In this document: one piece after another, positions 56,301-64,000 of the stretch
How positions within the stretch are numbered: position 1 is the stretch's first letter
Layout: each line of letters begins with the position of its first letter
Assembly: GCF_004123675.1 (NCBI RefSeq)
Contig: NZ_CP035417.1
Coordinates: 72,501-136,500, forward strand
DNA length: 64,000 nt
Source of the DNA: Leisingera sp. NJS204
GTDB taxonomy: Bacteria; Pseudomonadota; Alphaproteobacteria; Rhodobacterales; Rhodobacteraceae
Reading direction: 5' to 3'
The notes under the pieces: generated by a model
The model's database searches: none
What the model was told of the DNA's origin: nothing
Seen by the model: only the letters and a program-made list of their open reading frames with translations
Position numbers and translations under genes: made by a program

Positions 56301-57473
56301 TTACTGCAGATCCGAGAAGGCTGTAGTCAGGCGGCGGCAGGCTTCCTCCACCCGTGACCGCTGGGTGGCCAGGTTGAAGCGTTCCATGAGTTCGCCGCCG
56401 GTGCCGAAACCGTCGCCGGGCGAAGTCGCGATCTTTGCGTCTTCGCGCAGCCGTTTGATGAATTCCTCGCGGCTCATACCGGTGCCGGAGAAATCCACCC
56501 AGGCCAGATAGGTCGATTGCAGCGGCAGTGATTTCAGCCCCGGCAGGGCGTTCACGGTCGCGTCAAACAGTCTTCGGTTACCTTCCAGGTGGGCGACCTG
56601 GGCATCCACCCATTCGGCGCCCTCGGGAGAATACGCGGCGGTGATCATCGCAACACCAAGCGCGCTGGGATCATAGTCCAGCGTGTTCTGCCGGTGCCGC
56701 ATTGCGGCGCGCAGCTCCGGGTCTGGAATGATCATGTTGCCGGTCCGTTGGCCGGCAATATTGAAGGTTTTCGAAGGCGCGGTCAGGGTCACAGTCCAGG
56801 CGCGTGCGTCGGGGGCCGCCACGTCCATCGGCACAAAAGTGCTGCCAGAATAGACTAGGTCATGGTGAATTTCGTCGGAGATCAGAATTAACCCGTTGCG
56901 CTTGGCGAACTCTGCCACTGCGCGCAGTTCCTCGGCGGTCCAGACCCGGCCTGAAGGGTTTTGCGGCGAGCACCACAGCAGCAGCTTCTCGGTTCCGTTC
57001 AGGCGCGATTGCGCATCGTCGAGGTCCAGATTGTAGGTGTCGCCGTCGCGCGCCAGCGGGCATTCGGTAACCTTGCGCCCCGACTTGTTCACCTTGTGCG
57101 CAAACTCATGATAAACGGGCGAGAAGATAACAGCGCCATCACCGGGCTGGCTCCAGACATCCAGGCAGAGGGCAATGGCATTGCCCAGCCCTTGCGATGT
57201 CAGTACCCAATCGGTTTCAATGTCCCAGCTGTGGCGGGTTTTCATCCACCATTGAACCGCCTGTAGATACTCCAGGTGCTGCCAGGAATAGCCGAAGACA
57301 CCATGTTCGGCGGCGGCTTTGACGGCATCAATCACGCAAGGCGCAGTTTCATAGTCGGAATCCGCCGTCCACATCGCCAGACCGTCCTGCGCCGGGATGC
57401 CGTACAGTTTCTCCATCTTGTCCCATTTCGAACTGTGAGTGCCGCAGCGGTCGGTGATTTTGTCAAAATTCAT
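56301..57473 (-). CDS. PatB/MalY-type C-S lyase
   Basis: The 390-residue PLP fold I enzyme begins NFDKITDRCGTHSSKWDKME and has the PLP Lys in TLTAPSKTFNIAGQ (about residue 235) and the substrate Arg in ERFNLATQR. Such enzymes split C-S bonds of cystathionine or related thioethers. A related PatB takes part in sulfur chemistry of Roseobacter antibiotic pathways, but no such cluster is here. Start at 57473 chosen; a longer frame has no similarity. Confidence 0.9.
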   Translation of the reverse strand: MNFDKITDRCGTHSSKWDKMEKLYGIPAQDGLAMWTADSDYETAPCVIDAVKAAAEHGVFGYSWQHLEYLQAVQWWMKTRHSWDIETDWVLTSQGLGNAIALCLDVWSQPGDGAVIFSPVYHEFAHKVNKSGRKVTECPLARDGDTYNLDLDDAQSRLNGTEKLLLWCSPQNPSGRVWTAEELRAVAEFAKRNGLILISDEIHHDLVYSGSTFVPMDVAAPDARAWTVTLTAPSKTFNIAGQRTGNMIIPDPELRAAMRHRQNTLDYDPSALGVAMITAAYSPEGAEWVDAQVAHLEGNRRLFDATVNALPGLKSLPLQSTYLAWVDFSGTGMSREEFIKRLREDAKIATSPGDGFGTGGELMERFNLATQRSRVEEACRRLTTAFSDLQ

Positions 57474-57583
57474 GTGGTGAATTCCCGTGTCGTTGCCCGT
57501 AACTTTGCATGCGAAGCTAGCCGCTGCAGCGGCACGCGCAAGGGGGCGTTGCGATGGCGCTGCTGATCGCATACATGAAGCGC

Positions 57584-58102
57584 ATGAAACGACCGATCCT
57601 GATCCATCCCGATCCCCGCCTGAAAAAGGTCTGTGTGCCTGTGCCGGACCTGAGCGATGATTTGCGCGTGCTGGCGGATGACATGCTGGAAACCATGTAT
57701 GCAGCCCCCGGCATTGGCCTGGCGGCGCCGCAGATCGGTATTCTGCAACGGCTGATCGTGCTGGATTGCGTTAAGGAAGAGGACGGCGATGCGCGCCCCT
57801 TGGTGATGTTCAACCCGCAGGTCCTGTCGTCGTCGGACGACACCAACGTCTATGAGGAAGGCTGCCTGTCGATCCCGGACCAGTATGCCGAAGTGACCCG
57901 TCCCAGGGTCGTAGAAGTCGAATGGATGGATCGCGACGGCAATGCGCAGCGCGAGACCTTCGACGGGCTTTGGGCCACTTGCGTGCAGCATGAGATCGAC
58001 CACTTGAACGGCAAGCTGTTCATCGATTACCTGAAACCGCTGAAGCGCCAGATGATCACCCGCAAGATGCAGAAGCTGAAGCGCGAACGCGCCCGCGCCT
58101 GA
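57584..58102 (+). CDS. def: Peptide deformylase
   Basis: The 172-residue metal enzyme removes the formyl group from new proteins. All three motifs are intact: GIGLAAPQ, EGCLS and QHEIDHLNG, with Cys and two His as ligands and Glu as base. The start MKRPILIHPDPRLKK at 57584 fits the family; AAGGGGGCG before an in-frame ATG at 57554 makes a 10-residue longer product possible. First in a def-def2-fmt run. Confidence 0.93.
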   Translation: MKRPILIHPDPRLKKVCVPVPDLSDDLRVLADDMLETMYAAPGIGLAAPQIGILQRLIVLDCVKEEDGDARPLVMFNPQVLSSSDDTNVYEEGCLSIPDQYAEVTRPRVVEVEWMDRDGNAQRETFDGLWATCVQHEIDHLNGKLFIDYLKPLKRQMITRKMQKLKRERARA

Positions 58103-58115
58103 GGAAACATCAGAC

Positions 58116-58613
58116 ATGACCGTCCGCACCTGCCTGCCCTGGCCTGACAAGCGCCTGCGCACCAAGGCCGAAGACGTGAGCGAAATCACCAGTGAGATTC
58201 GTGAAATCTGGAACGACATGGTTGATACTATGGATGCGATGCCGGGCGTGGGCCTGGCCGCCAACCAGATCGGCGTGATGCTGCGGCTGGCAGTGGTGGA
58301 CGGCTCCAGCGAACGCGGCCGCGCGGTGAAGCTGGCCAACCCGGAGATCCTGCACGCCTCGATCGAACTGCGAGAGCATGACGAAGCCAGCCCCAATCTA
58401 CCGGGCGTCTCAGCCAAGATTAAACGCCCGCGTGCCGTGACCGTCCGTTTCATCAACGAACAGGGCATAGTTGACCGCAAGGATTTTATCGGGATTGAGG
58501 CGACCTCGGTACAGCATCAGATCGATCATCTGAACGGCAGGATGTATTTCGACCGTCTAAGCAAGGTGAAACGCGACATGCTGATCCGCAAGGCGAAAAA
58601 GCTGAACGGCTGA
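58116..58613 (+). CDS. Degenerate peptide deformylase paralogue
   Basis: The 165-residue protein is a clear deformylase paralogue (GVGLAANQIG, then QHQIDHLNGRMYFD). It lacks the metal Cys: the EGCLS site reads PNLPGVS. The catalytic Glu of HEIDH is Gln in HQIDH. It can hardly deformylate. It begins 13 bases after def and may have a non-enzymatic role or act on something else. Confidence 0.88.
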   Translation: MTVRTCLPWPDKRLRTKAEDVSEITSEIREIWNDMVDTMDAMPGVGLAANQIGVMLRLAVVDGSSERGRAVKLANPEILHASIELREHDEASPNLPGVSAKIKRPRAVTVRFINEQGIVDRKDFIGIEATSVQHQIDHLNGRMYFDRLSKVKRDMLIRKAKKLNG

Positions 58614-58734
58614 GGCCGGATTTCATTTCCCGGGCCGCTTGGGCCCGGTTCGCGCCCGGCCCCGTCCCCAGGACGGACGCGAAACTGCGTAAGGCCCGTT
58701 TTGACGGCTGCGGGCAAGGCAACCGGGGCAGGGG

Positions 58735-59646
58735 ATGCAGATGCGTATTATCTTCATGGGAACGCCTGATTTTTCGGTGCCGGTGCTGGATGCGCTGGTC
58801 GATGCAGGGCACGAAATTGCCGCCGTTTACTGCCAGCCTCCCCGGCCTGCAGGCCGCGGCAAGAAGGACCGGCCCGCGCCCGTCCACGCCCGCGCCGCGG
58901 CCTTGGGACTGGAAGTGCGCCATCCAGTTTCTCTGAAAGGGGCAGAAGAACAGGAAGCCTTTGCAGCTTTTAATGCGGATGTGGCGGTGGTTGTGGCCTA
59001 CGGTCTGATCCTGCCGCAGGCGGTTCTGGACGCACCCGAACATGGCTGCCTGAACATCCACGCCAGCCTCTTGCCGCGCTGGCGCGGTGCGGCGCCGATC
59101 CACCGGGCGATCATGGCGGGTGATCCGGAAACCGGCATTTGCATCATGCAGATGGAGGCAGGGTTGGACACCGGTCCAGTGCTGCTGCGGGAGGCCACCG
59201 CAGTCGGGGACGGGGAAACCACCGCCCAGCTGCATGACCGGCTGTCGGAGATGGGCGCTGCGCTGATCGTGGACGCCCTAAGCCGCCTGGCAGAGCTGAC
59301 GCCTGAGGAGCAGCCGGAGGCGGGTGTTACCTATGCCGAAAAGATCGACAAAGGCGAGGCGCAGATAAACTGGACCCGTCCGGCGGCTGAAGTGGACCGT
59401 CAGATTCGCGGGCTGTCGCCCTTCCCCGGTGCCTGGTGCGAAATCGAGGGCCAGCGGGTCAAGCTGCTGGCGTCGCGTTTGGCAAAGGGTCAAGGCGCGC
59501 CGGGCGAAGTTCTGGATGACAATCTGACAATCGCTTGCGGGTCCGGGGCGGTCCAGCTGTTGCGCTTGCAACGGGCAGGTAAAAGCGCGCAGGATCCTGA
59601 AGTATTCTTACGTGGCTACCCTGTTTCGAAGGGCTGCCGCCTGTAA
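58735..59646 (+). CDS. fmt: Methionyl-tRNA formyltransferase
   Basis: The 303-residue enzyme has the [10 protein letters not shown] start and the formyl-folate site [20 protein letters not shown] with the later Asp in [12 protein letters not shown]; the C-terminal OB fold (~210-300) is present. It formylates initiator Met-tRNA, the product of the tRNA gene at 2923. Forms a functional set with def. Confidence 0.96.
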   Translation: MQMRIIFMGTPDFSVPVLDALVDAGHEIAAVYCQPPRPAGRGKKDRPAPVHARAAALGLEVRHPVSLKGAEEQEAFAAFNADVAVVVAYGLILPQAVLDAPEHGCLNIHASLLPRWRGAAPIHRAIMAGDPETGICIMQMEAGLDTGPVLLREATAVGDGETTAQLHDRLSEMGAALIVDALSRLAELTPEEQPEAGVTYAEKIDKGEAQINWTRPAAEVDRQIRGLSPFPGAWCEIEGQRVKLLASRLAKGQGAPGEVLDDNLTIACGSGAVQLLRLQRAGKSAQDPEVFLRGYPVSKGCRL

Positions 59647-59659
59647 CCTGGAGCCCGGC

Positions 59660-59896
59660 ATGATTCTGACCCTGATGGGCACCGTGGTGATTGCCGGTAT
59701 TGTCGGCTACGCTTCTGAACGCAGCGGCTTTACCAGCAATGGCTATGTGCCATCGATCATCATTTGCACTGGTGGTGCGTTCCTGTTCTATTTCATGCGG
59801 CTGATGTTCGGCATCGGCTTCAGCGCGCCGGGCTGGAATGCGATTGCCTCTTCCATCGGGGCCTTGGTGATCGTTCCGACCCATTGGCGCAGATAG
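59660..59896 (+). CDS. Small two- to three-helix membrane protein
   Basis: The 78-residue protein has hydrophobic segments at about 1-18, 31-48 and 55-72. ATG 59660 is preceded by GGAG; the longer frame overlaps fmt. It resembles GlsB/YeaQ/YmgE-like stress membrane proteins only in size and helices. It pairs with the next gene, 10 bases on. Confidence 0.68.
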   Translation: MILTLMGTVVIAGIVGYASERSGFTSNGYVPSIIICTGGAFLFYFMRLMFGIGFSAPGWNAIASSIGALVIVPTHWRR

Positions 59897-59906
59897 GGAG
59901 ATTGCT

Positions 59907-60143
59907 ATGCCCGTTCTTGCATTGATTATCATCGGCGCTGCGGCAGGTTTCCTGGCGACCCGGCTGATGCGGCTTGAAACCGATATTATCACAACTGTTG
60001 TGATTGGCATGGCCGGTGCATTGATCGGCGGGCTGGTGCTGCGCGCCCTGCTGGCGGTCATGGGGTTCATGGCCGGCTTTGCCGGCGCGGTACTGGGCGC
60101 TTTGGTGCTGATCTGGCTTTGGCAGCGTTATCTGCAAAAGTAA
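59907..60143 (+). CDS. Small membrane protein, GlsB/YeaQ/YmgE-like
   Basis: The 78-residue protein has two strongly hydrophobic stretches, with Gly-rich turns (ITTVVIGMAGALIGGLVLRALL) as in the transglycosylase-associated family. No catalytic role is known for this family. Twin of the gene just upstream in size, not clearly in sequence. Confidence 0.72.
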   Translation: MPVLALIIIGAAAGFLATRLMRLETDIITTVVIGMAGALIGGLVLRALLAVMGFMAGFAGAVLGALVLIWLWQRYLQK

Positions 60144-60274
60144 TCCCGGCTGAGGCACACAGGCCACAGCCGAAGGGAGAACGGGCGATTTCTGCTGCAC
60201 CGGTCCGCTGAATGAATACAATATCTCAACCGCTGAGCAATGCGGTGGAAAATCGAGGCAGAGGGCATTTGCAG

Positions 60275-61267
60275 ATGACACAGGACAGCGGCCAGCCCGG
60301 CGCGCCGAACGTGGTGGTTGTGACCACCATGAAGGATGAAGGCGCCTATATTCTCGACTGGATCAGCCACTACAAATCCATTGGTGTCAGCGATTTTGTC
60401 ATCTTCACCAATGAATGCTCCGATCCCACGGACCATATCCTGCGCTGTCTGCACCGGATGGGTGTAATCGAACACCGGTTCAGCCGGGTTGTGCGCCGCG
60501 GCCCGCACAAAAGCGCACTGATGTGGGCGGAGTACGAGCCCAAGGTGAACAATGCCGACTGGGTTCTGGTGATCGACGTCGATGAATATCTGCAGATCAA
60601 TTCCGGTGACGGCACGTTGCCGGGGCTGCTGGCAGAGCGGGCGGATGCAGATGCGGTTTCCTTTGTTTGGCGCATTTTCGGCAATGCGGGTGTTGGACCT
60701 GTGGATCACCCCCCTGTGCCTCAGGCCTTTGTGCTGGCTGAACCCGCGGCGGGGCTCCCGGATGAACACCGTTTCTTCAAGACCGCGTTCCGCAAAAATG
60801 GGAAATTCACCCGTATGGGGGTTCACCGCCCTTTTCTTGCGGACACGGCGGGCGAGGTGAACTGGCAGCTTGCCGATGGCACACGCCTGCCGGAGGATGA
60901 GCTGGAAGGCGCCCTGTACGTGCGCGGCGGCTACGGCTATTCTGCAGCGCAGCTCAACCACTATGCGCTGCGGTCGCGTGACGGGTTCCTGAACAAGAAA
61001 GCGCGTGGCCGGGCAAACCACTTCACCTCCTCCATCGAGCCAGGCTACTGGCACAAGTTTGATAAGAATGAAGAAGAAGACCGGCGGCTGGCGGACAATT
61101 TCTCAGCCGCGCTGCAGATCAAGGAAGATCTGCTGCAAGACGACAATCTGCGGGAATACCATGAAATGGCGCTGGTCTGGCATCGGCGCAAGGGCCGGAA
61201 AGCCAGGATCAGCAAGGACGGCCAGGAGTTTCTGAACTCGTTGGCTGACAGCCGCAAAACCGCCTGA
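60275..61267 (+). CDS. Family 2/92-type glycosyltransferase
   Basis: The 330-residue soluble enzyme starts its domain with VVVTTMKDEGAYILDWISHY and has the DxD motif in WVLVIDVDEYLQI (~105-117), where Asp binds the metal of the sugar nucleotide. The GHKxSAL-like segment and the tail FLNKKARGRANHF are typical of DUF23-type transferases. Start at 60275 with AGAGGG upstream; an ATG at 60212 would add 21 residues. Acceptor unknown. Confidence 0.82.
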   Translation: MTQDSGQPGAPNVVVVTTMKDEGAYILDWISHYKSIGVSDFVIFTNECSDPTDHILRCLHRMGVIEHRFSRVVRRGPHKSALMWAEYEPKVNNADWVLVIDVDEYLQINSGDGTLPGLLAERADADAVSFVWRIFGNAGVGPVDHPPVPQAFVLAEPAAGLPDEHRFFKTAFRKNGKFTRMGVHRPFLADTAGEVNWQLADGTRLPEDELEGALYVRGGYGYSAAQLNHYALRSRDGFLNKKARGRANHFTSSIEPGYWHKFDKNEEEDRRLADNFSAALQIKEDLLQDDNLREYHEMALVWHRRKGRKARISKDGQEFLNSLADSRKTA

Positions 61268-61473
61268 TTGCGGCTGATTGGTAGCGGGCGCCATTCGTGT
61301 CAGCGCGTCTTGGCTTCCGGTGGCGGCAGATTGAGCAGCCTTGCTCCGCAGCAGCCGCGTATCTGATTGCGCTGGTGACAGTTTCCGGATCCGGGTTGTG
61401 AAGATTGGGTTCACAATCAGGTAATTCCGGTTGATTGGAGGAAGGCGCCCATTGTTCTGACCGCAAGTCGGTC

Positions 61474-62097
61474 TTAGCTGCGCGGCGGGCGGCTTTTGTA
61501 GACAGGCAGGTGCCAGCCGAACAGGATGGAACCTGCCCGCAATGTCCAGCACACCCCGGCGCAGGCCAGCAGGGCAAACCGCACCTCCAGTCCCAGCCAG
61601 ATCATCATAACGGCAGTGATCGCTCCTGCCATGGCGCAGGAGATGTACAGCTCACCCTGTTTCAACACCAATGGCACCTCGTTGCAGACGACGTCGCGCA
61701 TCAAACCGCCCATGGTTCCGGTAGCCATGCCCATCAGCACGGTGATCACCGGCGGGCTGTCCAGCGCCAGCGCGGCACCTGTCCCCGCGGGGACAGCCAC
61801 GGCCAGCGCAAAACTGTCGAGCCACACGACCCAGCGCAACCGGCTTTCCAGCAGATGCGCAGTGAAGAACACGGCCACCGCTGCAAAGGCCGCAAGCAGG
61901 ATGTAATTCGGGTTGCCGATCCAAAACACCGGATTGCGGTCCAAAAGCAGGTCGCGCAGCGTGCCGCCGCCAAGCGCAGTCAGGCAGGCAACAAAAGCAA
62001 AGCCGACGATATCCAGCTGTGCCCGGCTGGCTACCAGTGCGCCGGATAGGGCAAAAACCAGAACAGAAGCGTAATCCAGCAGCGCCAGAAATGTCAT
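61474..62097 (-). CDS. TRIC-type (UPF0126/YicG) membrane channel
   Basis: The 207-residue protein has seven hydrophobic helices in two triple-helix repeats. The family motifs GGGTLRDLLLDRNPVFWI and GGLMRDVVCNEVP each mark one repeat. TRIC proteins pass monovalent cations. Start MTFLALLDY at 62097 was chosen; a longer frame overlaps rnhA. Confidence 0.9.
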   Translation of the reverse strand: MTFLALLDYASVLVFALSGALVASRAQLDIVGFAFVACLTALGGGTLRDLLLDRNPVFWIGNPNYILLAAFAAVAVFFTAHLLESRLRWVVWLDSFALAVAVPAGTGAALALDSPPVITVLMGMATGTMGGLMRDVVCNEVPLVLKQGELYISCAMAGAITAVMMIWLGLEVRFALLACAGVCWTLRAGSILFGWHLPVYKSRPPRS

Positions 62098-62113
62098 GGG
62101 CAGTGCGCTTGCA

Positions 62114-62578
62114 TCAGGCGCTCTTCTTTTTCTTGAAGGGCGCCATGCCCGCGCGGGCCAGTTCATCCGCGCGTTCGTTCTCCAGGTGGCCGGCGTGGCC
62201 CTTGACCCATTCCCAAGTCACTTTGTGGCGGGCTTGCGCTTCGTCCAGGCGCTGCCACAGCTCGACGTTCTTGACCGGCTTCTTGCTGGAGGTTTTCCAG
62301 CCGTTTCTCTTCCAGCCGAAGATCCAGCCGGTGACGCCGTTCTTCACATAGGCCGAGTCGGTCACCACGGTGAGCGTGGACGGGCGCGCCAGGCTTTCCA
62401 GCGCGTTAATCGCCGCCAGCAGCTCCATCCGGTTATTGGTGGTCTCGGCTTCGCCACCCTTCAGTTCTTTCTCCTTGACGACGGTGTCTCCATCCATCGC
62501 ACGCAGCAACGCACCCCATCCGCCGGGGCCGGGGTTGCCGGAGCAAGCGCCATCGGTATAGGCAAACAGCTCAGCCAT
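62114..62578 (-). CDS. rnhA: Ribonuclease HI
   Basis: The 154-residue enzyme has the four catalytic acids in [13 protein letters not shown] (Asp), [10 protein letters not shown] (Glu), [10 protein letters not shown] (Asp) and NERADELA (Asp), and the basic handle region [12 protein letters not shown]. It removes RNA of RNA-DNA hybrids. Its start overlaps the methyltransferase stop by 8 bases. Confidence 0.96.
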   Translation of the reverse strand: MAELFAYTDGACSGNPGPGGWGALLRAMDGDTVVKEKELKGGEAETTNNRMELLAAINALESLARPSTLTVVTDSAYVKNGVTGWIFGWKRNGWKTSSKKPVKNVELWQRLDEAQARHKVTWEWVKGHAGHLENERADELARAGMAPFKKKKSA

Positions 62579-63164
62579 GGGCGGTCACCAGAATGAAGGG
62601 GGCCATGGTGCCATCCAGGCCCTCAGCCTCGCCGAATTTGCGGGTTTTCACGTCAAAGCCAGTCTGTTCCAGAAGCTGCACCAGTTCGTCCTCGGAGTAA
62701 TAGGTATAGAGGCGGCCGATACCGTCGCGGGCTTCGCCTTCCCCCAGTTTCATGCCGATGTGAAACACACCGCCGGGTTTCAGCGCCTGCTTGAGGGCTG
62801 CCAGATGCCGGGGCATATCGGCGCGCGGGGCGTGCAGCAAGCTGAAATTTGCCCAGATGCCATCATAGATCGCGGTGCCTCCGATCTGATCGAAGGTCGC
62901 CCGGCGGGCGTTGACGCCAGCGTGCTGGTCCGCCAATGCGACCATCTCGGCAGAGGCATCCAGCGCGTCAGCTTGCAGGCCGGATTGGGCCATGCACGCA
63001 GCGGCAGTACCGGGGCCGCAGCCAAGATCAAGCACCCGGCCACCCTTGGGGCAGGCTTCGATGAAGGCCGCCAGGCTTGGGTCGTTTCCGGCTTGCTCAT
63101 CTGTCAGTGCGGCATAATCTGCGGCGCGGCTATCGTAGACGCGGATGGTTTCTGAATCGGTCAT
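62571..63164 (-). CDS. Class I SAM-dependent methyltransferase
   Basis: The 197-residue protein has the SAM motif [16 protein letters not shown] (residues ~42-57), an acidic strand end (ALDASAEMV), and the post-II segment [12 protein letters not shown]. The short loop at [11 protein letters not shown] precedes it. The acceptor is unknown; it resembles small-molecule methyltransferases. Confidence 0.9.
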   Translation of the reverse strand: MTDSETIRVYDSRAADYAALTDEQAGNDPSLAAFIEACPKGGRVLDLGCGPGTAAACMAQSGLQADALDASAEMVALADQHAGVNARRATFDQIGGTAIYDGIWANFSLLHAPRADMPRHLAALKQALKPGGVFHIGMKLGEGEARDGIGRLYTYYSEDELVQLLEQTGFDVKTRKFGEAEGLDGTMAPFILVTAHG

Positions 63165-63182
63165 ACTGCGGTCTCCGTAGGC

Positions 63183-63797
63183 TCAGGCGCGTTCCAACGC
63201 TAGCCGGGCTGCGAGGCCTGCAAACACGGCGGCGAAGCCTCGGCTCATCCATTTCAGCACCCGCTCGCTGTTCAGCAGATAATTGCGGGCCTGTGCGGCA
63301 AACAGTCCGTAGAACACAAAAATGACGAAGGTCATCATCATGAACACCAGTCCCAGAACGGACATCTCCAGCGTTGCGCTGGCGGGGGTGCCGCTCAGGA
63401 ACGGCGGCAGCAGCGCCAGAAAGAATACCGACAGTTTGGGGTTCAGAATGTTGATCAGCGCTCCGCGCCAGGCGATGGTCCAGCCGGGCTGGCTGGTACG
63501 CTTAGAGCTGACGGCCAGGACGCCGCCGCTGCGCAGGGCCTGCCAGGCCAGATAAAGCAGATAGGCAACGCCTGCGGCCTTGACCATCTGGAACAGCAGC
63601 GCCGAACTGTGCAGGACCGCCGCCAGCCCGAGGGTTGCTGCAGCCAAATGCGGAAGAATGCCGAAGGTGCAGCCAAGCGCAGCCCAGATCGCAGCGCGGC
63701 GGCCTTGGCCGAGGCCCAGGGCCAATGTGTAAATGACGCCGGTACCCGGGGCGAGGACAACAACAAAGGCGGTGATCAGAAATTGCAGGGTAATCAT
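63183..63797 (-). CDS. LysE/RhtB-family amino acid exporter
   Basis: The 204-residue protein has about six helices and the family sign PGTGVIYTLALGLGQGRRAAI, plus LINILNPKLSVFFLALLPPFL. It exports amino acids or homoserine-like compounds. Start at 63797, chosen by family; a frame 29 codons longer is present upstream. Confidence 0.9.
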   Translation of the reverse strand: MITLQFLITAFVVVLAPGTGVIYTLALGLGQGRRAAIWAALGCTFGILPHLAAATLGLAAVLHSSALLFQMVKAAGVAYLLYLAWQALRSGGVLAVSSKRTSQPGWTIAWRGALINILNPKLSVFFLALLPPFLSGTPASATLEMSVLGLVFMMMTFVIFVFYGLFAAQARNYLLNSERVLKWMSRGFAAVFAGLAARLALERA

Positions 63798-63899
63798 CAA
63801 TGCGGCTCCTGAAAAAATGTCCGAGTGCTTTTGGGTAACATGAATAGCGTACCGCAGGCGTGTTTTCTGTGACTTTCGCCGCAATCCAGCCGCGTGTCG

Positions 63900-64000
63900 T
63901 CAGGCGGTTTCGCGCAACACCTTGGGCACCTTGAATTCCACGGTTTCGACAGCGGTTTCCACTACCTCGACCGTCACGTCGTAGCGGCCGCGGAAGGCGT
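63900..64000 (-). CDS. ispH: 4-hydroxy-3-methylbut-2-enyl diphosphate reductase, C-terminus only
   Basis: The last 33 codons before the TGA at 63900 read [20 protein letters not shown] and VPKVLRETA, the C-terminal tail of IspH, the last enzyme of the non-mevalonate isoprenoid route. The rest lies beyond the window. IspH next to LysE/rnhA genes fits Rhodobacteraceae order. Confidence 0.72.
   Translation of the reverse strand, partial: AFRGRYDVTVEVVETAVETVEFKVPKVLRETA

Noticed and set aside
58630-58648. CCGGGCC/GGCCCGG hairpin after the second def gene
   Set aside because: No T-run follows and fmt continues on the same strand, so a terminator call is not supported.
61268-61473. Possible gene between the glycosyltransferase and the TRIC channel gene
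   Set aside because: The 206 bases hold only short hairpins (for example GACCG-CAAGT-CGGTC near 61460) that probably separate convergent transcripts.

Overview
This is a high-GC chromosomal segment of an alphaproteobacterium of the Roseobacter group (Rhodobacteraceae). The Leisingera/Phaeobacter neighbourhood is my best guess, from gene order and protein style only. Supporting signs are the 23S-5S-tRNA-fMet order, a MipZ division ATPase, split b/b' ATP synthase genes, a CobC/CobD pair of the aerobic B12 style, and the order ffh...rpsP...rimM...trmD...rplS-rpmE.

Layout. 1-2999: 3' part of an rRNA operon (23S, 5S, tRNA-fMet). 3007-4500: a serine-recombinase relic next to the tRNA, followed by an IS3-family element (3187-4497). 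The IS has 28-bp inverted repeats and a CTC target duplication. Its transposase gene carries two copies of a ~40-bp palindromic mini-element, one of which breaks the frame. 4566-8328: a cobalamin riboswitch and a cobalt-uptake operon (DUF4198 protein, CbiM, CbiN/NikL-like protein, CbiQ, CbiO). The last four genes carry six single-base deletions in homopolymer runs, and the next gene, a PLP decarboxylase, carries a seventh. 10180-17585: a homogentisate degradation cluster (hmgA, fahA, metallo-beta-lactamase-fold protein, FAD monooxygenase, DUF2783, VOC protein, maiA) with a divergent MarR regulator.

17637-32678: a class III nucleotide cyclase, MipZ, a DEAD-box helicase, and the translation/SRP block (rpmE, rplS, trmD, rimM, rpsP, ffh). 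Interleaved with this block are an MscS channel, a YegP protein, an APH-fold kinase, a tiny membrane protein, BluB, chorismate mutase and three tandem GNAT acetyltransferases. 32953-40730: an EF-G-like protein with a degenerate GTPase site, a YbaK-type deacylase, a racemase, azoreductase with divergent LysR, two DMT exporters, a universal stress protein and an ArsR regulator. 40933-43632: the F0 half of ATP synthase (atpI, atpB, atpE, atpF', atpF), closed by a strong terminator.

43762-64000: a VOC protein, a GntR/FCD regulator divergent from an aminotransferase with two matching operator palindromes between them, smc, two secreted small proteins, a lytic transglycosylase, cobD-cobC, a glutathionyl-hydroquinone reductase, an L,D-transpeptidase, a PatB/MalY C-S lyase, def, a degenerate def paralogue, fmt, two small membrane proteins, a glycosyltransferase, a TRIC-type channel, rnhA, a methyltransferase, a LysE exporter and the 3' end of ispH.

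B12 is a recurring theme: riboswitch-controlled cobalt uptake, BluB for the lower ligand, and CobC/CobD for the aminopropanol arm. No CRISPR array, prophage or obvious defence island is present. The most unusual signals are the paired mini-palindromes inside the IS transposase, the tight cluster of homopolymer deletions, the catalytically degenerate def paralogue and the degenerate EF-G-like protein.
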